Of a stretch of 64,000 bases of DNA, positions 16,291 through 26,626 are shown piece after piece. Source of the DNA: Crossiella cryophila (GTDB taxonomy: Bacteria; Actinomycetota; Actinomycetes; Mycobacteriales; Pseudonocardiaceae); NCBI RefSeq assembly GCF_014204915.1, contig NZ_JACHMH010000001.1, positions 2,728,001 through 2,792,000 on the forward strand, in the 5' to 3' direction. The notes beneath the pieces are model-generated. The model did not search any database, was not told the origin of the DNA, and saw only the letters and a list, made by a program, of their open reading frames with translations. Both the position numbers and the translations under genes were made by a program. Within the stretch, counting starts at the first letter, position 1; each line of letters opens with the position of its first letter.

Positions 16291-17754
16291 ATGAGCGTGG
16301 CCCAACCCGTGACGGCGACCCAGCCCGACCAGGCCGCTGCTCCGCCCCCGGCCTGGCTGGCCGAGCTGGAACAACGCGCCACCCACTGGTCCGGCGACCT
16401 CACCGTCGACCCGGCCGCCCGCGAGGCCGCGGCCACCGACGCCGGCAACCTCGACCACCGGCGCCCCGCCGCGGTGTTCCGCGCCGGAACCGCCGAGGCC
16501 GTGGCGGAACTGCTGCGGCACACCGGCGCGCGCGGCATCCCGGTCGCGGTCCGCGGCGCCGGCCACTGCCTGTCCGGGCACGCCCTCACCGACGGTGTGG
16601 TGCTCACCCTCGTCGGCGGCCTCGGCCGGATCGGCGAGGTCGACACCGAGGGCGTCATCCAGGTCGGCGCCGCGGTCATGCTCGCCGACCTGGACGCCGC
16701 GGCCTTCGCCGCGGGCTACCGCCCGGCCGCAGGCCTGCCCGACTACCACGGACTGACCGTCGGCGGCGTGCTCGCGGTCGGCGGCATCTCCGCGTGGTGG
16801 CGCGAAGGCACCCTGGCCGACCGGGTCCGCCGCCTCCGGGTGGTCACCGGCCGCGGCGAGATCCTGCTCGCCTCGGCCGCCGAACACCGCGACCTGTTCG
16901 AGGCCGCGCTGGCCGGACTCGGCGCCGTCGGCGTGATCACCGACGCCTGGCTCGAACTGACCCCGGCCCAGCCGCGCGTGCAACTGGACCTGCTGGACTA
17001 CGCCGCCGCCGCGACCGCCTTCGCCGCCATGGACTGCCTCATGGACAACGAGGCCGCCGACGAGGTCTACCTGTGGGTCCAACGACCCGGCACCGGCGGC
17101 AGGCCCGGCGCGACCTTCCAGGTGCACGCCTACCAGCACACCGACCGCCACGAGACACAGCCGCTGCCGGTGGAACCGGAACCGGAGCATCGCCTGACGC
17201 AGTTGGTGACCTACCCCGAACGCAGCCGGATGATCACCGAGATGTTCGACAGTTTCCGCACCTCACTTTCCTGGGACGACACCACAAAGCTCTGGGACGA
17301 CGTGCTGCTGTCCGGCCAGCACGCCGAGCACTACCTGACCCGCCGGGTCGCCGCGTTCACCCCGGCGGACTGGGCCACCGAGATCCCGCAGTTCGTGCTC
17401 GCTTTCCCGCACCGCAGGTCCGCCTTCACCCGCCCGGCATTCGCCGTGCCGGCCGGGGACAGCGACCGGATCGTGCTGGTCGACACCCTCCGCGACCGCG
17501 GCCTGCCCGGCGCCGACCCGTCCTGGACCGCCACCGTGCGCGGCAGCAGGCGGGGCGCGCACGAACAGGCACGCGCCGACGGGGGCGTGGCCTACCCGAT
17601 CTGGGGTTGCTGGGACGGGGTGTGGCCACATGCGGTGCGGCTCGGGGAGCACTGGCGCGACTTCGCGGAGACGGTCGCGCGATACAACCCGCACCTGCAG
17701 CTCAACCAGGGGACGGGGCTGCCCGCGGCGATCCGGGCTGAACTGGGGCGTTGA
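16291..17754 (+). CDS. FAD-binding (VAO/PCMH-type) oxidoreductase
   Basis: A 487-residue flavoprotein. The PCMH FAD domain spans about 45-225, with the pyrophosphate loop AVRGAGHCLSGHALTDGVVL and the conserved GLTVGGVLAVGGISAWW segment. A substrate domain follows, and PHLQLNQGTG is near the end. The fold is that of cytokinin dehydrogenase and related carbohydrate or alcohol oxidases; the substrate is not predictable. The loop has GHC where many relatives with a covalent flavin have GHS or GHH, so covalent attachment is uncertain. ATG 16291 is preceded by GGAAAG. It starts 34 bp after the sortase gene but is probably unrelated to it. Confidence 0.85.
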   Translation: MSVAQPVTATQPDQAAAPPPAWLAELEQRATHWSGDLTVDPAAREAAATDAGNLDHRRPAAVFRAGTAEAVAELLRHTGARGIPVAVRGAGHCLSGHALTDGVVLTLVGGLGRIGEVDTEGVIQVGAAVMLADLDAAAFAAGYRPAAGLPDYHGLTVGGVLAVGGISAWWREGTLADRVRRLRVVTGRGEILLASAAEHRDLFEAALAGLGAVGVITDAWLELTPAQPRVQLDLLDYAAAATAFAAMDCLMDNEAADEVYLWVQRPGTGGRPGATFQVHAYQHTDRHETQPLPVEPEPEHRLTQLVTYPERSRMITEMFDSFRTSLSWDDTTKLWDDVLLSGQHAEHYLTRRVAAFTPADWATEIPQFVLAFPHRRSAFTRPAFAVPAGDSDRIVLVDTLRDRGLPGADPSWTATVRGSRRGAHEQARADGGVAYPIWGCWDGVWPHAVRLGEHWRDFAETVARYNPHLQLNQGTGLPAAIRAELGR

Positions 17755-18051
17755 GGCGGAAGTTGGTTGTCGCGGCGGCGGACGTGTGGGAGGGGAGCGG
17801 CGGGGCACGGATGCCGGAGCACGGCTGAGGGGTGGGAATGAGCCTGGAGCCAGGTCGGGGGATGGGCTTGGCTGGTGCGGGCGGTTTGGGGGCGATGCCT
17901 TGCCGTGCCGGTTGGGTGGGATGAATTGGGCCCGGTTTCGCCGAGGCGAGGTGGCCGGGCGGGGCTGGTCGGTTGGTGGATGTGTGGGCGGGTGGTTGTC
18001 GGGGGTGGGGGTTAGCGTGCGCGCCAGTCGAGGCTGGCGTGGGGAGTGGTT
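17755..18051 (+). other. 297-bp G-rich intergenic region
   Basis: No gene, tRNA or clear terminator hairpin is visible. The plus strand becomes very rich in G and poor in C from about 17,760 on, with many GGGG runs. This marks an abrupt switch from the C-rich codon style of the FAD oxidoreductase. Confidence 0.6.
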
Positions 18052-18471
18052 ATGGGGCATGGGTTTCGGGTGGGGATCGGGGTCCGGGCTTATGAGTTGG
18101 ACTCGTTGGGGCACGTGAACGGGGCGGTGTATTTGCAGTACGCCGAGCACGTGCGGTGGGAGTGTCTGCTGGCGGCGGGGATCGGCCTGGAGGCGTTGCG
18201 GGAGTTGGGGGTCGCGCCGGTGCGGATCGAGGAGACCATTCGGTATCACCGGGAACTTCGGGCGGGCGACCAGGTTGAGTTGGACTGCGTGTTCGAGTGG
18301 GGGCAGGGGAAGGTCTTCCGGGTGCGGCAGGAGGTTCGGCGCGGAGCGGAACTCGTTGCCGAAGTGGTGAATGTGGGCGGGGTGCTGGATCTGGGGACCC
18401 GACGGCTGGTGGCGGATCCGGAGGCGGTGTTTCGGAGGCTGGCGGTGGTGCCGGAGTTGGTTGGGTTGTAG
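18052..18471 (+). CDS. Acyl-CoA thioesterase (4HBT hot-dog fold)
   Basis: A 139-residue hot-dog thioesterase of the YbgC/4HBT type. The active-site motif is seen as ELDSLGHVNGAVYLQYAEH, with the catalytic Asp/His-Asn region, followed by RYHRELRAGDQVEL and RVRQEVRRG strands. It hydrolyses short or medium acyl-CoA or acyl-ACP thioesters. I prefer ATG 18052 with GGGGAG just before it over GTG 18046. The coding strand is markedly G-rich with many GGG and GTG codons, unlike the neighbouring core genes, and sits inside a G-skewed patch. Confidence 0.85.
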   Translation: MGHGFRVGIGVRAYELDSLGHVNGAVYLQYAEHVRWECLLAAGIGLEALRELGVAPVRIEETIRYHRELRAGDQVELDCVFEWGQGKVFRVRQEVRRGAELVAEVVNVGGVLDLGTRRLVADPEAVFRRLAVVPELVGL

Positions 18472-19142
18472 GGGATTCGGGGTTTTTCGTGGGGCCGGGT
18501 TTTGCGGTGGGGGCTTGCTTGGCTGGGGGCTCTTGTGGCTGTGGGAGCGCTTGATACCGGGTGGTCTCGGTGCGGCGGTGCGGCGGTGCGGCGGTGCGGC
18601 GGTGCGGCGGGGAGTGGGCGGGCGGGAGTGGCCTTGAAGTGGGGATGGTTCGGGGAGGGGGCGGTTGGCCCGAGTTGAGAAGGGCGGCTGTGGGATTGGG
18701 GACTGGGGATTTCGTGAGCCGGGGCCAGGGCTAAGGCCGGGGCGGGGGCGGGGCTGGGGCCGGGTCTGGGGTTGAAGCCGAGCCGGAGCCGGGAACGGGG
18801 TGGTCGGGGGAGTTGGCGGCCGGTGCAAGAGGTTGGGGCTGGGGGCAAGCCGGGGGCGGGGAGACGAGTTGCGGGTGAGGGGTCTTGGTGCGGAGGCGGG
18901 GGTGGGGCGGGCCGGGGGTTTGGCGGGGGTGGGCCGGCTGTGAGGTGGGCGCGGACGTGGTGGGTTGTGGTTGGGGGAAGGGGGTGAGGTGGCGTGGTTG
19001 GTTGGGGGTGGGTTTGGTGGGGTGAGGGGGGCTGGGGTGGGGTGGAAATGGGGGGTGGTGGAACGCGGTTGTCGGGGGCGGGGAGGCGGTCGCTACCCTT
19101 GCAGCCTCCCGCTGAATGCCTATGACCTGCTCTGGAGTGTCC
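18472..19142 (+). other. 671-bp G-rich intergenic region with minisatellite
   Basis: No supportable gene. Both strands have long stop-free frames, but their products are low-complexity Pro/Arg or Gly strings. The plus strand is dense in G runs, with an octamer array at 18571-18610 and blocks such as GGGGCGGGGGCGGGGC near 18740. The end of the region holds the glyS ribosome site. Confidence 0.7.
18571..18610 (+). repeat. Octamer minisatellite, five perfect TGCGGCGG units
   Basis: Five consecutive perfect copies of TGCGGCGG run from 18571 to 18610 and then break into GGAGTGGG. Every copy is rich in guanine, so the stretch could form stacked G-quadruplex-like structures. Copy number is likely to vary between strains. 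Confidence 0.9.
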
Positions 19143-20528
<1,386 letters not shown>

Positions 20529-20554
20529 GGTCACGACTCCCACTCCTTCCCGGC

Positions 20555-21457
20555 TCAGCTCGCGATCACACCCGGTCGCGGGCTGAGCCGCGCCAGGGAA
20601 TAGGCCATCCGCAGTTCCTCGGCCAGCGCCTCGGGCGCCTCGGCCAACCGCCCCATTGGCGTGCGCACCACGTGCACACCCGCGTTCGCCAACGGATCAG
20701 GACCGTCCGGCCGCCGGTTTTCCAGCCAGATCCAGGCCAGGCCCACCTCGTCCCACCAGACATTGGCCGTGCCGAGCAGTTGGCGGCCGTCCGAGGTGAT
20801 CCGTCTGTCCCAGGTCGGCCGCGGCAACCCGGCCACCGTCAGGATCCGCTTCGCCCGCGCCTGCTGGATGTCCACCACGTTGCGCGGCAGCTTGTCCAGC
20901 GCCTCGCGCACCGCGGGACGGCCCCGCTGCGGCGACTCGGCCAGCTCCGTCGACAGCTCGGCAGGGGACACCCCGCCATGGGCACAGGCCAGGCGCAGCA
21001 GTGTGTCCAACTCGGTCGGGCCCCGGGTCCGACGGGCCGCGTCCAAGGTCGCCCTGGCCACCGAGGCCACCGGGAACCCCCTCGACATCGTCCACTTCGG
21101 CAGCACCCGCAGCCGGTCCACATGCAACGACGGGACCGGGGTGAGCCGGGGGTTGGCGAACGGGACCAGCAGGTGGACCGTGCCGTCCAGCCCCGGTATC
21201 GGGATGCCGTGCAGCTGCAGGGCGTCATAGCCGGTGATCACGGCGTTCGGTTCGGCGTAGCGCAGGGCCGCGCGCAGGAAACCGGCTCTGGTGGGGCGGT
21301 TTCCGGTGAGCAGCACGACACCCGGCAACGCCTCCCGCCAGGAACTCACCAGCTTGCCGGGCACGCCCAGCCGGTACAGCTCGGAGGTGCGGGCCACCTG
21401 GTGCGGGAACATCGCGGCCAGGCGGTCAAGGCGGACCGGGACGAGGGTTGTGGTCAT
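20555..21457 (-). CDS. AbiEi-like antitoxin-domain / DUF559-like protein
   Basis: A 300-residue protein of a family frequent in actinobacteria. The N-terminal ~60 residues (AAMFPHQVARTSELYRLGV) resemble the AbiEi-type winged-helix antitoxin domain. The middle looks like the transcriptional-regulator part, and the C-terminal third (WWDEVGLAWIWLENRRPDG) resembles a degenerate DUF559/Vsr-like nuclease fold. No toxin gene is adjacent, so a toxin-antitoxin role is not supported here. It stands alone, convergent with glyS. Confidence 0.5.
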   Translation of the reverse strand: MTTTLVPVRLDRLAAMFPHQVARTSELYRLGVPGKLVSSWREALPGVVLLTGNRPTRAGFLRAALRYAEPNAVITGYDALQLHGIPIPGLDGTVHLLVPFANPRLTPVPSLHVDRLRVLPKWTMSRGFPVASVARATLDAARRTRGPTELDTLLRLACAHGGVSPAELSTELAESPQRGRPAVREALDKLPRNVVDIQQARAKRILTVAGLPRPTWDRRITSDGRQLLGTANVWWDEVGLAWIWLENRRPDGPDPLANAGVHVVRTPMGRLAEAPEALAEELRMAYSLARLSPRPGVIAS

Positions 21458-21583
21458 GGGGCCAGCCTGCTCCGGCGGCTGGGCGGGGGCCAGCGGCGCC
21501 GGAGCGGGCTGTGGACAAGTGGGCGATTGTGGATAGGTCGCGATCTTGAAGGGGTGGTGCGGCCGGGGATGTGGTAGTGGGGG

Positions 21584-22312
21584 TCAGAGGCGGCGGACGT
21601 CCAGGGCGTGCTCCACCGCCGAGCCCTCGTCCTCGCGTCGTACCAGGTAGACACCGGCGTTCTTGCGTTCGGAGACTGCCTCGACCGGCTCGATGCCGCG
21701 GTAGAGCAACCCGGTCCCGTCATCGGTGCAGTAGGTGTCCGGGATGACCCCGTTGGCCACCGCGCCCAGCACCGCCGGCCGCCGCGCCGCCTCGGAGTCG
21801 AAGTGCACCCCGTTGCCATAGGGCAGGAAACCCAGCCCGTCGGTGACGATCCGCAGCTCCGGCCCGAAGGAATCGGTCGGCCCGCCCACGTGCCAGCACA
21901 ACGAGCCCGCGCTCACCCCGGTCAGCACCACCCCGCGCAGCCACGCCTCCCGCAACACCGAATCCAGCCCGTGCACCCGCCACACCGCGAGCAGGTTCGC
22001 CACCGAACCCCCGCCCACCCACACCACATCGCAGGACAGCACGTAGTCGAGCAGATCAGCCGTCGGCGGCATCGGGAACAGGTTCAGGTGCACCACCTCG
22101 ACCCCGGCGACCTCCCCGGCCTCGGCGAAGGTCGCGTTGAATCCCCGCTGATCACCAAGCGCCGTGCCGATGTGGCACAACTTCGGGCGCCTGCCTTCGA
22201 CCCCGGCCAGATCCACCGCGTAGGTCAACAGCGGCGCGAACTCCAGATCGGTGCGGTGACCACGGCGCAGACCACCCGAGGTGGCCAGGATCGTCGGTTG
22301 CTCAGCAGGCAT
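21584..22312 (-). CDS. pepE: Peptidase E family (S51) dipeptidase
   Basis: A 242-residue cytoplasmic serine peptidase of class I glutamine amidotransferase-like fold. The nucleophile elbow TGVSAGSLCW, the YVLSCDVVWVGGGSVANLL segment and GLGFLPYGNGVHFDSE near the catalytic His match aspartyl dipeptidase or cyanophycinase-like members. The natural substrate may be Asp-X dipeptides. It is divergent from the MarR gene, with 41 bp between start codons, so shared regulation is possible but unproven. Confidence 0.85.
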   Translation of the reverse strand: MPAEQPTILATSGGLRRGHRTDLEFAPLLTYAVDLAGVEGRRPKLCHIGTALGDQRGFNATFAEAGEVAGVEVVHLNLFPMPPTADLLDYVLSCDVVWVGGGSVANLLAVWRVHGLDSVLREAWLRGVVLTGVSAGSLCWHVGGPTDSFGPELRIVTDGLGFLPYGNGVHFDSEAARRPAVLGAVANGVIPDTYCTDDGTGLLYRGIEPVEAVSERKNAGVYLVRREDEGSAVEHALDVRRL

Positions 22313-22353
22313 GGTTCGATCGTGCCATCCCCGCCGACGGTTAGGGTCCGGAC

Positions 22354-22821
22354 ATGAACGAGCCCCGCTGGCTGTCCGAGGCCGAGCTGCGGATGTGGAT
22401 CACTTTTGTCGAGGCCACCCATCTACTGGAACGCAGGCTGGAACACCAGCTGCAGACCGACGGCGGGCTCTCCCACGCCCAGTACGACGTGCTCTCCACC
22501 CTGTCCGCGGCCCCCGGCAGGCGCATGCGGATGACCGAACTGGCCGGCCGCACCGTGGTCTCCAAGAGCGGCCTCACCTACCAGGTCAGCCGCCTGGAGA
22601 AAGCCGGGCTGGTGCGCCGGGAATCCTGCGCCACCGACGAACGCGGCGTCGTCGCCGTGCTCACCGACACCGGCCAGCGCCTGCTCGACAAGATCGCCCC
22701 CGGCCACGTTGACACCGTCCGGGACTACCTCATCGACCTCATGACCCCCGAGCAACGGGCCGTGGTCGACGAGGTCATGACCGCTGTGCGCGAACGCGTC
22801 CGCAAGGCCGAGCACCCCTGA
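22354..22821 (+). CDS. MarR-family transcriptional regulator
   Basis: A 155-residue winged-helix regulator. The DNA-binding part reads RMRMTELAGRTVVSKSGLTYQVSRLEKAGLVRRE, followed by the wing DERGVVAVLTDTG and a C-terminal dimer helix. It starts 41 bp from the divergent peptidase E gene, and the ABC transporter operon starts 68 bp downstream in the same direction. Control of that exporter in response to a drug-like ligand is the simplest reading. Confidence 0.88.
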   Translation: MNEPRWLSEAELRMWITFVEATHLLERRLEHQLQTDGGLSHAQYDVLSTLSAAPGRRMRMTELAGRTVVSKSGLTYQVSRLEKAGLVRRESCATDERGVVAVLTDTGQRLLDKIAPGHVDTVRDYLIDLMTPEQRAVVDEVMTAVRERVRKAEHP

Positions 22822-22889
22822 CAGATGTCATGGCCGGGCCGTGACGAGCGGCCTGCGTCCAGGACCCCCGCGGGCGGCACCGTGGTGGC

Positions 22890-23822
22890 ATGTCCACCAC
22901 AACCCTGCCCGGCACTGAGCGAGAGATCGCCGCCGGCGCCGCGATCAGCCTCCGTGGCCTGCGCAAACACTTCGGACCGGTGCGCGCCGTGGACGGCGTC
23001 GACCTGACCGTGGCCCCCGGCGAGGTGCTCGCCCTGCTCGGCCCCAACGGCGCGGGCAAGTCCACCACCGTCGACCTGATCCTCGGCCTGACCCGCCCCG
23101 ACGCCGGCGAGGTGCACGTCTTCGGCAGGCGCCCCGACCAGGCCGTCCGCGACGGCGTCATCGGCGCCATGCTCCAGGGCGGCGCGCTGATCGAGGACGC
23201 CACCGTCGGTGAAGTCGTCGGCATGGTCGCCGCCCTGCACCGCCGCCCCCAGGCCGCCGCCACCGCACTCGCCGAAGCCGGCGTCGCCGACCTGGTCAAA
23301 CGCCGCTGCAAGAAGCTCTCCGGCGGTCAGCGGCAACGCGTCCGCTTCGCCATCGCCCTGGTCAGTGACCCCGACCTGCTGATCCTGGACGAACCCACCG
23401 CGGCCATGGACGTGGAGACCCGGCGGCACTTCTGGCACAACATCCGCGCCCTCACCGCCACCGGCAAGACCGTCCTGTTCGCCACCCACTACCTCGAAGA
23501 GGCCGAGAGCTACGCCGACCGGGTCGTGCTCATGCGCGCCGGAGCGGTCGTCGCCGACGGCACCGTCGCCCAGATCCGGGCCACCGCCGCCGGACGGACC
23601 CTGCGCGCCGTGCTCCCTGGGAGTGATCACGGCTCGCTCGTGCTGCTGCCCGGCGTCACCCACGCCGACCTGCGCGGCGAGCACGCCACCATCGCCTCCA
23701 CCGACTCCGACGCCACCCTGCGCGCCCTGCTCAACCACTACCCCGGCGCCCGCGACATCGAGATCACCACCGTCGGCCTGGAAGACGCCTTCCTCGCGCT
23801 GACCAGCCAGGAGGACAAGTGA
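22890..23822 (+). CDS. ABC transporter ATP-binding protein (drug/lipid exporter type)
   Basis: A 310-residue cytoplasmic ATPase. Walker A GPNGAGKST is at 51-59, the signature LSGGQ at 143-147, Walker B LLILDEPT at about 163-170, and the H-loop in LFATHYLEEAE follows. The C-terminal extension of ~90 residues is typical of the DrrA/CcmA exporter group. It overlaps the permease gene by four bases (GTGA) and is followed by a two-component system, the classic arrangement of an antibiotic-stress exporter controlled by its own sensor kinase. Confidence 0.92.
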   Translation: MSTTTLPGTEREIAAGAAISLRGLRKHFGPVRAVDGVDLTVAPGEVLALLGPNGAGKSTTVDLILGLTRPDAGEVHVFGRRPDQAVRDGVIGAMLQGGALIEDATVGEVVGMVAALHRRPQAAATALAEAGVADLVKRRCKKLSGGQRQRVRFAIALVSDPDLLILDEPTAAMDVETRRHFWHNIRALTATGKTVLFATHYLEEAESYADRVVLMRAGAVVADGTVAQIRATAAGRTLRAVLPGSDHGSLVLLPGVTHADLRGEHATIASTDSDATLRALLNHYPGARDIEITTVGLEDAFLALTSQEDK

Positions 23823-24556
23823 ACCCGACCTACCTCTTCATCGAGGTCAAGCTCATCGTCCGGCAGTTCGCCTTCCTCTTCTTCACCATCGTGGTGCCCA
23901 CCGCGATGTTCCTGATCTTCTCCGGCATCTTCGGCGGCAGCACCGCCACCTTCCGCAACGGCACCCCGGTCAGCGCCGCCACCATGGTCAGCATGGCCAG
24001 CTTCGCCGCCATGTCCGCCGCCCTGGTCACCGGCGGCCGGATCGCGCTGGAACGCCAGATCGCCTGGCACCGGCAGCTCCGGCTCACCCCGCTCAGCGGT
24101 GGCGGTTACCTGCTGGCCAAGGGACTCATCGCCGTCCTGGTCGCCATCCCGGCGATGCTCGGCGTGCTCGCCGTCGGAATGCTCGTGCGCCAGATCGACC
24201 TCAGCCTGGCGCAGTGGGCCATGCTGATCGCCGGACTCATCCTCGGCTCGGTGCCGTTCGCGCTGCTGGGCATGGCCATCGGTCAACTCGCCAGCGCCGA
24301 ATCCGCCCAGGCCGTCACCCCCGCGGTGATGATGGCGATGGCCATGGTCGGCGGACTCATGGTGCCGGTGGAGATCATGCCCGACTGGGTCGGCAACATC
24401 GCCAGGGCGCTGCCCAGCTTCTGGTTCCGGGAGAACGGGATCCGGGTGATCGCCGAGGGCACGGTCAGCCTGCCCGCGATCGCCGTGCTCAGCGGCGTGA
24501 CCCTGGTGCTCGGCCTGTTCGTGGCCAGGCGGTACCGGCTCAGCGCCGGACGCTGA
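23819..24556 (+). CDS. ABC-2 type transporter permease
   Basis: A 245-residue integral membrane protein with six predicted helices and the ABC-2 layout: an amphipathic N-terminus, a large first hydrophobic hairpin, and the motif AMVGGLMVPVEIMPDWVGNIARALPSFW before the last helices. GTG 23819 overlaps the ATPase stop. Together they should form a homodimeric exporter; the substrate is unknown. The histidine kinase starts about 20 bp later. Confidence 0.9.
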   Translation: MNPTYLFIEVKLIVRQFAFLFFTIVVPTAMFLIFSGIFGGSTATFRNGTPVSAATMVSMASFAAMSAALVTGGRIALERQIAWHRQLRLTPLSGGGYLLAKGLIAVLVAIPAMLGVLAVGMLVRQIDLSLAQWAMLIAGLILGSVPFALLGMAIGQLASAESAQAVTPAVMMAMAMVGGLMVPVEIMPDWVGNIARALPSFWFRENGIRVIAEGTVSLPAIAVLSGVTLVLGLFVARRYRLSAGR

Positions 24557-24576
24557 CCTTGCCTACGGTGAACGCC

Positions 24577-25662
24577 ATGACCACGAGAGCCGGACCCAGG
24601 ATGCGCTCCTGGGAGCTGTTCGCCGGCTTCTTCCTGCTGTTCCTGCTCTTCCCGGTCTACTACCTGCTCGCAGGCGGTCTCCCGGTGCTGTGGAAGATCG
24701 CCGGACTGATCGGGATCGGGGTCATCGGCGTCACCTACCTGGTGGTGCCGCCCCGGTTGTTCGAGGCGCCGATGTGGCAGCGGATCGCGCTCGTGCTCGG
24801 CCAGGCCGCGCTGATCACGCTGATCACGCTGGCCTTCGGGGTGGAGTTCCTCAGCCTGTTCGTCTACCTCGCCGCCACCGCGGCGATCCTGCTGCCGGTC
24901 TGGCTGGCCGTGCTGGTGCCGGTCGTGCCCAGCATCGTCGCGGTGCGCGCCGTGCTCGACGGCGGGCCGTTCTGGCTGGCCTGGATCATCCTGGCCATGC
25001 TGCTGAGCACCTTCAGCGTGCTCGGCGTGGCCGAGCTGATCCGCGGCAACATCAAGCTGTACCGCGAACAGGAACAGGCCGCGCTGCTCGCCGTCGCCGA
25101 GGAACGTGCCCGGCTCGCCCGCGACCTGCACGACGTGCTCGGGCACAGCCTGACGACCATCACCATCAAGGCGGGGCTGGCCAGGCGACTGCTGGAAGCC
25201 GGACAGCGGGAGGCGGCGATCGTCGAGGTCAGCGATGTCGAAGCGCTGTCCAGGGCCGCGCTCACCGACGTCCGCGCCACCGTCTCCGGCTACCGGGAAA
25301 CCTCGCTGGCCGCGGAACTGGCCGGGGCACGGGTGGCGTTGCAGGCCGCCGGGATCACCGCCGACCTGCCGCACGCCGTGGACAACGTCGCGCCGCGGCA
25401 CCAGCCGGTCTTCGCCTACGTGCTGCGCGAGGCGGTCACCAACGTGCTCCGGCACAGCGGCGCCACCCGCTGCGAGGTGCGCTTCGGGTTGTCCTGGCTG
25501 GAGGTCACCGATGACGGCGCGCCCCAGGCCACCACCGGGCGCACCGGCACCGGGCTCACCGGCCTGACCGAACGACTCGCCGCCGTCGGCGGCACCCTGG
25601 CGGCCGGGCCACTGCCCGCAGGCGGCTTCCGGCTGCGCGCGGAGATCGGGGACGACGAGTGA
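24577..25662 (+). CDS. Two-component sensor histidine kinase (HisKA_3/NarX type)
   Basis: A 361-residue membrane kinase. Four or five transmembrane helices occupy the first ~150 residues with almost no extracytoplasmic domain, which suggests intramembrane sensing. The dimerisation/phosphoacceptor helix ERARLARDLHDVLGHSLTTI carries the His. The HATPase N-box is in LREAVTNVLRHSGA and the G-boxes around TDDGAP and GTGLTGLTERL. ATG 24577 is used; GTG 24568 is in frame. The stop overlaps the response regulator start by four bases. Confidence 0.9.
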   Translation: MTTRAGPRMRSWELFAGFFLLFLLFPVYYLLAGGLPVLWKIAGLIGIGVIGVTYLVVPPRLFEAPMWQRIALVLGQAALITLITLAFGVEFLSLFVYLAATAAILLPVWLAVLVPVVPSIVAVRAVLDGGPFWLAWIILAMLLSTFSVLGVAELIRGNIKLYREQEQAALLAVAEERARLARDLHDVLGHSLTTITIKAGLARRLLEAGQREAAIVEVSDVEALSRAALTDVRATVSGYRETSLAAELAGARVALQAAGITADLPHAVDNVAPRHQPVFAYVLREAVTNVLRHSGATRCEVRFGLSWLEVTDDGAPQATTGRTGTGLTGLTERLAAVGGTLAAGPLPAGGFRLRAEIGDDE

Positions 25663-26264
25663 TCCGGGTCCTGCTCGCCGACGACCAGGCCCTGATCCGC
25701 GGGGCACTGGCCGCGCTGCTCGGGCTGGAGGCCGACATCCAGGTCGTCGCGCAGGTCGGCTCGGGGGACGAGGTGCTCGCCGCGGCCCTGGAACACCGGC
25801 CGGACGTGGCGTTGCTGGACGTGCAGATGCCCGGCAAGGACGGGCTGGCCGCGGCCGCCGAACTACGCGACGCCCTGCCCCGGTGCCGGGTGCTGATCCT
25901 GACCACCTTCGGCAGGCCGGGGTACCTGGCCAGGGCGATGAGCGCGGGCGCGGCCGGCTTCGTGGTCAAGGACGCCCCGCCGGAACAGCTCGTCGACGCG
26001 GTGCGGCGGGTGCACTCGGGGCTGCGCGTGGTCGACCCCGGGCTGGCCGCGGAATCGCTGTCCAGCGGGGCCAGCCCGTTGAGCGGGCGGGAACGCGAGG
26101 TGCTGGCGGCCGCGCGGGACGGCGGCACCGTGGCCGATTTGGCCAGGGCGGTGCACCTGTCGGAGGGGACCGTGCGGAATCACCTGTCGGCGGCGATCGG
26201 CAAGACCGGCGCGCGCACCAGGGCCGAGGCCGTGCGCATCGCCGACGACCGCGGCTGGCTGTGA
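25659..26264 (+). CDS. NarL/LuxR-family response regulator
   Basis: A 201-residue response regulator. The receiver domain has the acidic pair in LLADDQ, the phosphoacceptor Asp in VALLDVQMPGKDG and the Lys in FVVKDAPPEQL. The output domain is a LuxR-type HTH, with SPLSGREREVLAAARDG and VHLSEGTVRNHLSAAIGKTGA. It pairs with the kinase by GTGA overlap and probably controls the upstream ABC exporter operon. Confidence 0.92.
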   Translation: MIRVLLADDQALIRGALAALLGLEADIQVVAQVGSGDEVLAAALEHRPDVALLDVQMPGKDGLAAAAELRDALPRCRVLILTTFGRPGYLARAMSAGAAGFVVKDAPPEQLVDAVRRVHSGLRVVDPGLAAESLSSGASPLSGREREVLAAARDGGTVADLARAVHLSEGTVRNHLSAAIGKTGARTRAEAVRIADDRGWL

Positions 26265-26626
26265 CCCGCGGCGGTGGCCGGGATCAGGTGACCGGCCGCG
26301 TGCGGACCGATCAGTGGTGGCGAGCGGTGTCAGGCGAGGCGATCCTGCCGAGAGTGCGTGGCGACTGCCCGGGTCAGCTCGGCCTGATCGGCGCCGACCA
26401 CGAGCTGTTGACCGCGCTTATGGCCGTACCGCCGGTACGAACCCAATCCCAGGTCCCCTCAACCGGGTATTCCACGCCCCCGCCACACCCGGCCAACCGG
26501 CCCGGCACACAACACGCGCGCGCGGGGAAACCCCCCGATTTCCATTTTACCGGTGGGGGCTGACAAAACGGGAATCCGGCGGTGACCGGAACTCGATCTT
26601 GGCCGAGTTCGTGACAGCATTGCGGC
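26265..26626. other. 362-bp intergenic region without visible gene
   Basis: I see no gene, tRNA or known RNA motif. A short near-palindrome CGTACCGCCGGTACG is near 26426, and an AT-richer stretch (TTTCCATTTTACCGG, about 26539) lies 75-90 bp before the next start codon and may hold its promoter. Confidence 0.5.

Noticed and set aside
20555-21457. Type IV toxin-antitoxin locus
   Set aside because: The AbiEi-like N-terminus is only a weak resemblance and there is no adjacent AbiEii-like nucleotidyltransferase toxin gene.
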